Notes under the pieces: generated by a model
Database searches by the model: none
Seen by the model: only the letters and a program-made list of their open reading frames with translations
What the model was told of the DNA's origin: nothing
Translations under genes and position numbers: made by a program
In this document: positions 8,732-15,711 of the stretch, one piece after another
How the letters are laid out: the number at the start of each line of letters is the position of its first letter
How positions within the stretch are numbered: position 1 is the stretch's first letter
IMG/VR virus record: IMGVR_UViG_3300044981_000223
Coordinates: 1 to 43,734 of that record
Length of the DNA stretch: 43,734 nucleotides
Direction: 5' to 3' (one strand)
Source: a virus

Positions 8732-8896
8732 TCAAGTTTCCCCGCGCGGTTCATCCTCCTGACAACCGCAGCAGGACCAGCACTCGACGTTACACCATGG
8801 GCACACGCGCTCGATCTTTCCGCAGTCACCGCAGAAGGTGTAGAGCAGACCGACAAAAAAAAGGCCAGCGGGGGAGCTGGCCCGAGTGGGTTTCAC
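8732..8896 (-). CDS. Candidate cysteine-rich micro-protein, up to 54 aa
   Basis: A frame running from a GTG at 8896 to a TGA at 8732 has ten cysteines in its last 35 residues, in CxxC-type pairs (FCGDCGK, VCPWCN, ECWSCCGC) typical of a zinc ribbon. The first 18 residues are the translation of the terminator hairpin (SSPAGLFF), so either the start is really later, at a CTG near 8845, or the terminator has been absorbed into the gene. There is no clear ribosome site. Cysteine pairs this dense are unlikely by chance, yet a leader this odd keeps confidence modest. If real, it would be a zinc-binding phage micro-protein. Confidence 0.4.
   Translation of the reverse strand: MKPTRASSPAGLFFVGLLYTFCGDCGKIERVCPWCNVECWSCCGCQEDEPRGET
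8855..8882 (-). terminator. Intrinsic terminator after the portal segment
   Basis: On the minus strand a perfect 7-bp GC-rich stem (GGCCAGC paired with GCTGGCC, loop of six bases) is followed directly by eight T residues. This is a classic rho-independent terminator for transcripts coming from the portal gene. It separates portal and the 14-aa peptide from the scaffold and capsid genes, so the latter need read-through or their own promoter. Confidence 0.85.
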
Positions 8897-8923
8897 GGAT
8901 GAAAGTCAGTCAGGGCCGAAAAT

Positions 8924-8968
8924 CTAGCGGTGCTTGCGACCGCGCCGACCGCGCTTTGGCATCGACAT
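8924..8968 (-). CDS. 14-aa highly basic micro-peptide
   Basis: Read on the minus strand, an AGGAGG ribosome site sits eight bases ahead of an ATG. This opens the 14-residue peptide MSMPKRGRRGRKHR, followed by TAG. Eight of 14 residues are Lys, Arg or His. The stop is 42 bases before the terminator at 8855-8882, so the peptide ends the portal transcript. No other frame explains so strong a ribosome site here. It could be a nucleic-acid-binding micro-protein or a leader-type element whose translation affects termination. Either role is inference, but the translation signal is visible. Confidence 0.5.
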   Translation of the reverse strand: MSMPKRGRRGRKHR

Positions 8969-9059
8969 TGGCGAGTCCTCCTCGTCTGGAGTGGCAGCCC
9001 TTTGCCTCCGCACCCATCGCTGGGGCGATCAGGCAACCGCTCGGTCGCCTGATTGGATA

Positions 9060-10853
9060 CTACTGCTGAGTCTCGGGCGGCGCAAGCGCACCGGGTGGCA
9101 CCGGGCCAGGCGGCGCTGCGCCATTGCCGACCGGCGGGCCGTGTCCGCCGTGCGCGCGCTTGGCGGCGATCTGCGCCATTTTCTCAGCGTGCTCCTGCTG
9201 TTGCTCCTTCGCTTCGGCGGGCTCTATCTTCTCGCGCAAGTCCTTCTTCAGCGCCGAGCGCATCGGGATGTCAATGAGGTCGAGCAACTTCGAGCGGTCG
9301 ATCACTTTCATCTGCGCGAGCGTGAAAGCTTTCTGCTCGTGGTTCTCAACAAACACCGGCGAGTTTGAATGCCCGTCGACCTTGGCCTGAAAGTCATCGG
9401 GGAACTGGTGCGCCTGGAACGGCTGGCCCTGGTCTGAGTCCTCGCGCATCGGACGCTTGTCGTACTTCTTTAAGATCTTGACGATGAGCTGCGCGACGCC
9501 ATCCAAACAGTCCTCGACAGTCAACGCGCGGTCGCGAATGCGCGTCGAGCCCAGCTGCGACATGAGCTGCGCGTGACCTTCCGAGCGCACACCGTGAGCC
9601 GACTTGCCTTGATTGATCGCCGGCAACCCAGATAACTCGTCCATCATCTGGTCAATCACTTCGATGTCGTGCCACAGGTCCGCGGGCAACTCGGGGGCGA
9701 CGGATTCAACCTTTGCCGCGGGCGAGTCGACCGATAGCATGCCCGAAGGCGTATCGAGCGCGAGCACCATCTCATCGGCGATGCCGCCGTTGGTGCCGGT
9801 GACGTAGGAGGGCGGGTGTGCTTGCTTTCTCAACAGGTGCAGGATGTCGCCCATACGCTCGTTGCGCAGATCCTGCAGCGGCACGAGCTTTTCAACTTCG
9901 GAGTGGCCCCAGAAATAATCGTAAGCCGGACTCATCGAGACTTCGACATACGGGATCGTTTGGGAAATGAAGATCTTCTCGATCGGCCGATCCCACACGT
10001 TGATCTCGGGGTTGATGTAGGTCACGACGCGGTAGTCTGCGAGCTCATCGTCGTACACGTAGAGCTCGTGCCCCTCGATCATGTCTTCCTTGACTGCGGG
10101 TCGGTACAGCGTCGCAGTGGGCTGCGTGAAGATCGAAGCATTACCGGTGATCGCATCGCCCTGGACAGCGGTCACGATGAGGCGGTCGATCGGAGCGGCG
10201 TCAGCCATCACGTCAGACCCTGAACCGCCCTGCGTCATCGACATGATCTCTTCGATCTCGGCGTCTTTCTTTCCTCCCGCCTTCAAATTGTTGCGCAGCT
10301 CTGACTTTGACATGTGGAAGCGTTCGGCGAAGGCTTCCTGGCGTTCGAGCCCATCCTTGTCTTCTCTTAAAACCCCGAAGTTGTGCGGTTCGACGATAAA
10401 AGCCTGTATTTTAAGGCCTTCCTCGAGTTCTTTGAGTTCATTGATACGCTTGAAAACCTTCGGCCTGAATTTCAGCAGCGTCTTGCCGTACGGTGCCGAC
10501 CAGCGCAGCGCCTGTTTGAATTGCTGGTCGATGTCGCAGTCGTGCCACTCGGCCTGCAGCAGTTCGGTTAAGGGTGCGACCATCACCTGGTCCTCGCCCG
10601 GCACCGTGACACCAAGGTCGATCGTAAAGCGCGTCGTCTCGGGCGAGAACATGAAAGAGCACAAGGTGTCGATGTGCGAGTAGACCTTGTTGAATCTCGT
10701 CTGCTGCGTGAGGATCCGATCCTCGCAGCCGAAGAGATAGTACGAGCGCATCTGCTGATTGAACTGACGACGGTTATCGCACGTCGCCATGCACTTCTGA
10801 ATCAGGTCGATATAGAAGAGATGCCGCTCCGCAGCATCGCCCGGAATTCTCAT
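9060..10853 (-). CDS. Portal protein, 597 aa
   Basis: The ATG at 10853 overlaps the previous stop (ATGA). Length is in the portal range. The N-terminus holds helical wing-like segments (RSYYLFGCEDRILTQQTRFNKVYSHIDTL). A central region (YDYFWGHSEVEKLVPLQDLRNERM) and a stem-type helix (HDIEVIDQMMDELSGLPAIN) resemble podovirus portals. The last 60 residues are a charged coiled coil and a Pro/Gly-rich tail. Neighbours are head assembly genes downstream. The dodecameric portal sits at one capsid vertex and passes DNA. The call rests on length, helix pattern, the GHSEVEKL and DLRNER motifs and order relative to scaffold and capsid. Confidence 0.8.
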   Translation of the reverse strand: MRIPGDAAERHLFYIDLIQKCMATCDNRRQFNQQMRSYYLFGCEDRILTQQTRFNKVYSHIDTLCSFMFSPETTRFTIDLGVTVPGEDQVMVAPLTELLQAEWHDCDIDQQFKQALRWSAPYGKTLLKFRPKVFKRINELKELEEGLKIQAFIVEPHNFGVLREDKDGLERQEAFAERFHMSKSELRNNLKAGGKKDAEIEEIMSMTQGGSGSDVMADAAPIDRLIVTAVQGDAITGNASIFTQPTATLYRPAVKEDMIEGHELYVYDDELADYRVVTYINPEINVWDRPIEKIFISQTIPYVEVSMSPAYDYFWGHSEVEKLVPLQDLRNERMGDILHLLRKQAHPPSYVTGTNGGIADEMVLALDTPSGMLSVDSPAAKVESVAPELPADLWHDIEVIDQMMDELSGLPAINQGKSAHGVRSEGHAQLMSQLGSTRIRDRALTVEDCLDGVAQLIVKILKKYDKRPMREDSDQGQPFQAHQFPDDFQAKVDGHSNSPVFVENHEQKAFTLAQMKVIDRSKLLDLIDIPMRSALKKDLREKIEPAEAKEQQQEHAEKMAQIAAKRAHGGHGPPVGNGAAPPGPVPPGALAPPETQQ

Positions 10854-11353
10854 TTCTGGCCCGGCTGCTTCATGATGACGGTCGCCCTACGCAGATGCGA
10901 GCGCGCGCCTTTTTGGATCTCACTCACAGGGATGTACGCCGGCACGTCGCGATTGCCCTGGCGGGTCGTCGGCGGCAACAGTCCCATCGCCTTCGGGTTC
11001 AATGCCGGAGCAGGCTCGCCGCGGTCGCGCCAGCCCTGCGGCACGAGGTCTGGCTTCCAGTACGGTGCGCCCTTATCACCGATCACTCGAGCGCCACCGG
11101 ATTCGATGCGCGTGTTCGACATGACCGAGGATCCTTCCTTATCCCCGCGCACGTCAGTCATGTTGTAGTCCTGCGCGATTTGCCGCCGGATCGCATCGGT
11201 TCGTGTGGTGACGCCGTGACGTATGGACGGCGGAGTGCGGAACTCCAACGAGACGTACTGCGGGGCACATCCGAATGGACACGAGGGGTGGTCCTCGGTC
11301 GACTCGAACTCGTGTTCGTGAAAATTGCAAACCCACTCTCGATTGACCGCCAT
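10850..11353 (-). CDS. Protein of unknown function with N-terminal zinc-knuckle cysteines, 167 aa
   Basis: First gene of the leftward late block, starting at an ATG at 11353, with its stop overlapping the portal start (ATGA). The N-terminus has Cys9, then a His/Glu-rich segment, then Cys25 and Cys29 (CNFHEHEF then CPFGC), which could bind one metal. The rest is polar, basic and Pro/Gly-rich (MGLLPPTTRQGNRDVPAYIPVSE). I recognise no family. Being coupled to portal, it may act in head morphogenesis or packaging. A candidate promoter lies just upstream (11362-11390). Confidence 0.7.
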   Translation of the reverse strand: MAVNREWVCNFHEHEFESTEDHPSCPFGCAPQYVSLEFRTPPSIRHGVTTRTDAIRRQIAQDYNMTDVRGDKEGSSVMSNTRIESGGARVIGDKGAPYWKPDLVPQGWRDRGEPAPALNPKAMGLLPPTTRQGNRDVPAYIPVSEIQKGARSHLRRATVIMKQPGQK

Positions 11354-11361
11354 AGCCCGCC

Positions 11362-11390
11362 TCTGTACAGCCTCGCCCTCACCGTGTCAA
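11362..11390 (-). promoter_or_regulatory. Candidate leftward late promoter
   Basis: On the minus strand a perfect TTGACA (11390-11385) is followed after 17 bases by TACAGA (11367-11362), a weak -10. The ATG of the next gene lies eight bases past the -10, so the transcript would be nearly leaderless. The whole divergent gap to the rightward gene at 11401 is only 47 bases, so control of both blocks must fit here or inside the coding ends. The -35 match is strong and the -10 weak. Confidence 0.35.
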
Positions 11391-11400
11391 GCTACCCGTC

Positions 11401-13002
11401 GTGCGACGCATCGCCAACCGCTCGACGATCATCACGCCCGTTGCGGCGCCATCGGTCGTCGCGGTCGCCACATCATCGACGCAAATTCAGATCTCGGCAA
11501 CTTACGCCGGAATAGCGGCCTTCCAACTCTTTATATACCAGTTCGCCCTGTCATCCTCCGGACCCTGGACGACTCTCTACACGACGAGCGCGGCGAGCGT
11601 GCCACACATCGGGTTGACTGCATCCACCACGTACTACTACCGCGTCATCGTGCAGGCGTTTGCGGTGGGTAACTCGCCCGCGAGCGCGGTCACTTCGGCG
11701 ACGACGCAAGCCTCTACCTCAAGCTCCAAGAAGTTTCCCCCTCCGCAGTTTGGCGGAAACTTCCTGGGCGGCGTGACCGGCCCTTCGCAGACCAATATCA
11801 ACACTCGCATCGCGCAATACGCGGCAGACATCGCGGCCGGCGCGACGAACATCATGTTCTACACGCTGCCCACCTTCTGGTGGTGGATCGAGCCGTACAA
11901 CGGCACCGCCACGACGCAGGGCACGAACTACGGGCAGTACTCGAGCGCCGCGTTCATTCAGGATCTTGTCTACCTCGCCGAGCAAGGCAAATATTTGATC
12001 CTGAAGATCTACACTTACGGACACGCGGGCGGTGCACAGACTCCGGCAAACGTAGTCCCGAGCTACATTTTCAATTCCATCTCTAACGGCTCAACGATGA
12101 CCGATACGAACTATTCAAGCTCGTACGGTAACGGTTACTACGGAGCGAACGCTGGATATAACCAAGACATTTATCGCGTTGCATACTGGAACACGGGCGT
12201 CGTCACGGCGTTCATCGCGATGCTCAAGTGGGTGATGCAGGTCTGTCCGATCTCTATACCCTCAGGTCCCTGGGCAGGCAATTACGTCGGCGCCGAGAGT
12301 TGTCCGGCATTCTTGGGCGTCGTGGTCGATGAGGAGACGACAAGCTCAAACATGGGGTTTTGCTTGAAGACTCCGGCGCAGGGCAATCCCAACGGTCCTG
12401 GATACGGCACTAACACCTACAGCGCGGACAACTGGAATATCGGCTACAAGACTTTGATCCAGCAGTGCGGAGCGTTGTGCCCGACGACGAACTGTGGCAT
12501 TCCGATGAATTTTTGCTTCACGACGAATGCCTCTGCGCTTGCCGCGGAGATCGTGCTTTTCGGCCAGACGATCGCCGCGGCCAAGTGCTGCTGGATGCCG
12601 CCCGATTGCTTACCGTACGTCGGCACGATCCCGAGCGGCACCGGGTTAACTTCCGTCGTCAACGGCATCACCTACAAGGGCACGCACGGCGCGATCGCCT
12701 ACCTGGGCGGTGACGGCACCAACGTGCTGCCTGGAGGGCAGAACTATCAAGGTGTCATCCCCTGGTGCGGACAGATCGAAGGCGATGACTATGCGGGAGG
12801 CTCGATCGGGCAGAACTTCACGCTGCAGCAGCTGTGGAATTACTACATGGGAGCGTACCCGAACCTTCAGGGCACAATGACCTCGTGGGGAATCAGTACC
12901 TCCGGTGCCGCGGCGCAGATCTGGTCTAGCGCGGTGCGGCCGTTCCTTCAGGCGAATCCCGTGCCGGCAACCCCCAACAACGTCGCACCTCCGGGGTACT
13001 GA
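11401..13002 (+). CDS. FN3 plus barrel-like virion protein (possible receptor-binding glycan enzyme), 533 aa
   Basis: A GTG at 11401 opens the rightward virion block. No ribosome site is evident. Residues about 12-105 form a fibronectin type III-like domain (repeated Thr/Ser strands, then TASTTYYYRVIVQAF and SAVTSATTQA). After a Ser/Lys linker, residues 120-510 resemble a glycoside-hydrolase-type barrel: INTRIAQYAADIAAGATNIMFY, FWWWIEPYNG, FIQDLVYLAEQGKYLILKIYTYG and a FLGVVVDEETTS strand whose acidic pair is a plausible active site. Some 13 cysteines (CCWMPPDC, CPTTNC) are unusual. It may be a receptor-binding or wall-directed enzyme on the virion. FN3 is fairly clear; the barrel is inferred from strand/helix rhythm. 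Confidence 0.6.
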   Translation: MRRIANRSTIITPVAAPSVVAVATSSTQIQISATYAGIAAFQLFIYQFALSSSGPWTTLYTTSAASVPHIGLTASTTYYYRVIVQAFAVGNSPASAVTSATTQASTSSSKKFPPPQFGGNFLGGVTGPSQTNINTRIAQYAADIAAGATNIMFYTLPTFWWWIEPYNGTATTQGTNYGQYSSAAFIQDLVYLAEQGKYLILKIYTYGHAGGAQTPANVVPSYIFNSISNGSTMTDTNYSSSYGNGYYGANAGYNQDIYRVAYWNTGVVTAFIAMLKWVMQVCPISIPSGPWAGNYVGAESCPAFLGVVVDEETTSSNMGFCLKTPAQGNPNGPGYGTNTYSADNWNIGYKTLIQQCGALCPTTNCGIPMNFCFTTNASALAAEIVLFGQTIAAAKCCWMPPDCLPYVGTIPSGTGLTSVVNGITYKGTHGAIAYLGGDGTNVLPGGQNYQGVIPWCGQIEGDDYAGGSIGQNFTLQQLWNYYMGAYPNLQGTMTSWGISTSGAAAQIWSSAVRPFLQANPVPATPNNVAPPGY

Positions 13003-13003
13003 G

Positions 13004-13732
13004 GTGGGCGCCGCCATCGTACAGATCTCGGCCAAGGGGCTTTTCTCAAACGCCACCACGGCGACCTGCACGCTCACGGGGGTAACATCCGGAAACACGA
13101 TCGCAGCCTTCGTCAATCACTACAACTCAGCGGGCAGCGGCTCTGGGACGACGGTGAGCGATGGCACCTCCTACACGAACGACATCCGCATCCCAGGACA
13201 CGGCGGCGCATCGGGATTCAGCTCGCTCGAGGTGTTCCAGCTCTTGAGCGCCGCCGCCGGCACGCACACGATCGTCTCAACCGCGGCCGTTGCCGTGAAT
13301 GGATTCGGACAGATGGTGTGCATGGAGCTCTCGGGGCTCTCGTCCTCTCCGTTCGACCAGTCAGCCTCATCATCCAACAACTCGACAACCCCGAGTGTCG
13401 GCCCCACCGGAACGCTTGCCGTCTCGAGCGAGCTGTGTTTTGCGGTCTATTGCAATCCCGGTGTAGCAACGACGGGGATCACCAATCCGCCCACGCCAGC
13501 TTCGACCTGGGTGAGTCAGTACGCGGATTCGAGCACCGCGGACCTTCCTTTATATATTGCATCGCTGATCTCGCCCTCGACCGCTGCGCTCTCGGCAAGT
13601 TGGGGGACGCTGTCAACTTCTGGTCAGTGGATCGCAGCGATCGTCACGTTTCAACCCGCCGCAGCGCCGACGACGGGTAATCCCAGGCTCCCGCGCCGGC
13701 GCTCGTACTTTGATACCTTCATTCCACGTTAA
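13004..13732 (+). CDS. Beta-sandwich virion-surface protein, 242 aa
   Basis: The start is a GTG at 13004, one base after the previous stop. Longer in-frame extensions upstream run inside the preceding gene and are Arg-rich shadows. The protein is Ser/Thr/Gly-rich, with beta strands and loops (CTLTGVTSGNTIAAFVNHY, TVSDGTSYTND, ELSGLSSSPFDQS), and the C-terminal strands include WIAAIVTFQP. It resembles the jelly-roll type found in adhesive phage proteins, and the minus-strand protein at 34592-35302 has a similar rhythm. The last residues are basic (NPRLPRRRSYFDTF). It is probably a decoration or fibre component. Confidence 0.6.
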   Translation: MGAAIVQISAKGLFSNATTATCTLTGVTSGNTIAAFVNHYNSAGSGSGTTVSDGTSYTNDIRIPGHGGASGFSSLEVFQLLSAAAGTHTIVSTAAVAVNGFGQMVCMELSGLSSSPFDQSASSSNNSTTPSVGPTGTLAVSSELCFAVYCNPGVATTGITNPPTPASTWVSQYADSSTADLPLYIASLISPSTAALSASWGTLSTSGQWIAAIVTFQPAAAPTTGNPRLPRRRSYFDTFIPR

Positions 13733-13741
13733 GGAACTCAC

Positions 13742-14197
13742 ATGTATTACGGGTTTGATTACGACGGCCAGGTTGAGAATTTCACGCTCTCAAGTGCTGC
13801 TCAGGACATCTTTCAGATTCAGGCCGCGGCGACCGTGCCGTTCTGCCTCGAGCACGTTGTGGTAACGGCCGGCACCACGGCGCAGAACATTCTGCGCGTA
13901 CAGATGGTGTTTCGCTCAACCGCAAGCACAGTGCAAACCGCCACCGGCACGTTCAAGGGAAAGTCCGAGAACGCACCGGCCGCGCAGGCCACGTTGCTCG
14001 CTGGCTGCACCACGGTAGGCACGCCGGGCAACCTCGGGGGGGCGCAAGAATGGAACGTCACGGCACCGCTTGAGTACAACTGGATCCCGCGCGCGCTCAT
14101 CATCCCGGCGGCGGGGTTTCTGTCACTGTATTCGCCCGCAGCGTTCGGCACGACGTTGCCGATTTCGATCTGGATCGAGGGATTCGAAGTGCGCTAG
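13742..14197 (+). CDS. Small beta-rich virion protein, 151 aa
   Basis: The ATG has an AAGGA ribosome site at good spacing. The protein is a compact beta fold: N-terminal YYGFDYDGQVENFTLSSAAQDIFQIQ, a middle strand series (VVTAGTTAQNILRVQMVF), and a hydrophobic C-terminus (ISIWIEGFEVR). There is no signal peptide or enzyme motif. It sits between two surface-type proteins on the rightward strand. It resembles head decoration or trimeric surface proteins in size and composition, but no family is recognised. Confidence 0.65.
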   Translation: MYYGFDYDGQVENFTLSSAAQDIFQIQAAATVPFCLEHVVVTAGTTAQNILRVQMVFRSTASTVQTATGTFKGKSENAPAAQATLLAGCTTVGTPGNLGGAQEWNVTAPLEYNWIPRALIIPAAGFLSLYSPAAFGTTLPISIWIEGFEVR

Positions 14198-14207
14198 CGG
14201 ATAGACC

Positions 14208-15266
14208 GTGGCGATAGAGAACCACAACCCGCAGCCGGGCACGATCTTCGTCCGGCACGTGCCGGTGCGTCGGATCTTACTGACGCGCTCGCACCCGTTC
14301 ACGCCAGGATCGTTCGCGAACCTCGCGCGAAACCTCACACAGCAGAACTATTGGCTCCAGCCGCAGCTGTGGAACCGGCGCTCCATCAAGCCAGCGGTGC
14401 GCTGGGAGCTGCTGATCGCAGAGGCACCCGGAACTCCAACGACGGTGCCGAACGTGATCGGGGATACCACCGCGAACGGGGTGGTCGCGATCACCGCGCT
14501 CGGCTTTCTCGTCACCGTCATCTATCAGATATCACCAGCCAATCCGCCGAACACGATCATCAATCAGACCCCGGCCGGCGGGGCACACGTTCCGATCACA
14601 ACGCCGGTCACACTCACCTCGGTCGCGTACCTGACCGCACCGAACGTGATCGGCCTCACGCAGTCCCAGGCGTCAACCGCGCTCGTGCTCGCTGGTTTTG
14701 CGCCGACGTTCACGAGCTCATACACCTCGACCCCTCTGGGACTCGTCGATGCGCAGTCGATCAGCGCCGGCAACATCGTCAATCAGCTGACGAGTCCCTA
14801 CCCGATCACGGTTGATATCTCACTGGGGCCGAGCCCGTTCGTTCTTCTTCAGATCGCGGTACAGGCGGTGATTGAGGCGCAGCTCAATGTTCAGATCCAG
14901 TACCAGCCCTCTGCCACCGTGCCGGCGGGGTATATCATCAGCCAGTCGCCTGCGGGTGGCACTGTCGTGCCGATCCAGGGTACCGTCGTCACACTGGTGT
15001 GCGCGAACGGCCCGCCTTCGCCGTACGCAACCGTCATGATGCCCTCGGTCGTCGGCCTCTTCGCAAACACCGCGGTCGAAGCTCTCGCAGCACTCGGCAT
15101 CTCGGTTGACAAGTACCAATGGGTCATCTCGAACGCCGCCGAGGGTACCGTGACGACACAGTCGGTCGGAGCCGGAACCCAGGTGCTGCCTGGGACCATC
15201 GTCGTGTTGACTTTGAGTCAGGGTACGGCCAGCATCACCGCAACTACGGTCGTACCCACGGTGTAA
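14208..15266 (+). CDS. PASTA-repeat virion protein, 352 aa
   Basis: GTG start; a basic N-terminal part (residues 1-75) is followed by four tandem PASTA-like units at about 78-140, 143-207, 212-268 and 277-339. Units 1, 2 and 4 begin with a VPNVIG-like motif (VPNVIGDTT, APNVIGLTQ, MPSVVGLFA), continue with an A-L-xx-x-G-x helix and close with a SQSPAGGxxVP-type turn and a VTL strand. PASTA domains in bacterial kinases and penicillin-binding proteins bind peptidoglycan or beta-lactam-like ligands. In a phage virion block they would suit attachment to cell wall or glycan. There is no signal peptide. Family assignment is good; role is inference. Confidence 0.75.
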   Translation: MAIENHNPQPGTIFVRHVPVRRILLTRSHPFTPGSFANLARNLTQQNYWLQPQLWNRRSIKPAVRWELLIAEAPGTPTTVPNVIGDTTANGVVAITALGFLVTVIYQISPANPPNTIINQTPAGGAHVPITTPVTLTSVAYLTAPNVIGLTQSQASTALVLAGFAPTFTSSYTSTPLGLVDAQSISAGNIVNQLTSPYPITVDISLGPSPFVLLQIAVQAVIEAQLNVQIQYQPSATVPAGYIISQSPAGGTVVPIQGTVVTLVCANGPPSPYATVMMPSVVGLFANTAVEALAALGISVDKYQWVISNAAEGTVTTQSVGAGTQVLPGTIVVLTLSQGTASITATTVVPTV

Positions 15267-15268
15267 CC

Positions 15269-15565
15269 ATGGACCAAGTCAAGGGCGTGCATCACCACAT
15301 CGAACTCGGGGCTCAAGACGGCAATGTCGTGCTCGCACTGAAAGGCAAGTCGATTGCGCTCGAGCCCGACGAAGCCGTTGCACTCGGCCGCGCACTCTCA
15401 TCCGCCGTCATCAACCTCAGCGCACCGAAAGGTAAGGCCCATGCCGATGCCGCCACAAGGTTTACCCCAGCAGCAGCCGCCCTCTCAAGGCGCACCGTCC
15501 CCGATGTCACCAAGCCCGCAGGCCCCCCAGATGACTCAGCCGGGCGGGGGCAAGCGCCCGCCTAA
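15269..15565 (+). CDS. Small protein upstream of terminase, 98 aa
   Basis: The ATG lies two bases after the PASTA gene stop. Residues 1-58 look like a small beta-alpha unit (HHIELGAQDGNVVLALKGKSIALEPDEAVALGRAL), while residues 60-98 are Ala/Pro/Arg-rich and share their DNA with the start of the next gene in another frame. The upper part looks well conserved in codon pattern; the lower part may be carried passively by the overlap. It is a candidate small terminase partner by location only, since no DNA-binding motif is visible. Confidence 0.55.
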   Translation: MDQVKGVHHHIELGAQDGNVVLALKGKSIALEPDEAVALGRALSSAVINLSAPKGKAHADAATRFTPAAAALSRRTVPDVTKPAGPPDDSAGRGQAPA

Positions 15566-15701
15566 CCGTGAGCAGATGATGCAGCAACTCGATCAACACG
15601 AGGCGAAGCTGCAACAGGAATTAAAGAAGATCAAGGCGGTGCGCACGCTCATGGGGGCGGACCAGACACCGCAAGGCCAGCGCAAACCTCAGAGCAGATA
15701 G
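15441..15701 (+). CDS. Pro/Gln-rich coiled-coil protein overlapping the previous gene, 86 aa
   Basis: The ATG at 15441 has an AAGG ribosome site. The frame overlaps the preceding gene by 125 bases. Residues 1-45 are Pro, Gln and Met-rich (PPQGLPQQQPPSQG), and residues 46-75 form a charged helix (EQMMQQLDQHEAKLQQELKKI) likely to oligomerise. The stop precedes the terminase start by ten bases. A small terminase subunit often lies here, but the usual N-terminal helix-turn-helix is absent. Alternatives are a packaging accessory or virion-linker protein. Confidence 0.55.
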   Translation: MPMPPQGLPQQQPPSQGAPSPMSPSPQAPQMTQPGGGKRPPNREQMMQQLDQHEAKLQQELKKIKAVRTLMGADQTPQGQRKPQSR

Positions 15702-15711
15702 GATTTCTCCT

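Noticed and set aside
8698-8856. N-terminal extension of the 118-aa head-operon gene to a TTG at 8856
   Set aside because: Added residues look non-coding and compete with the cysteine-rich frame; the start codon is weak.
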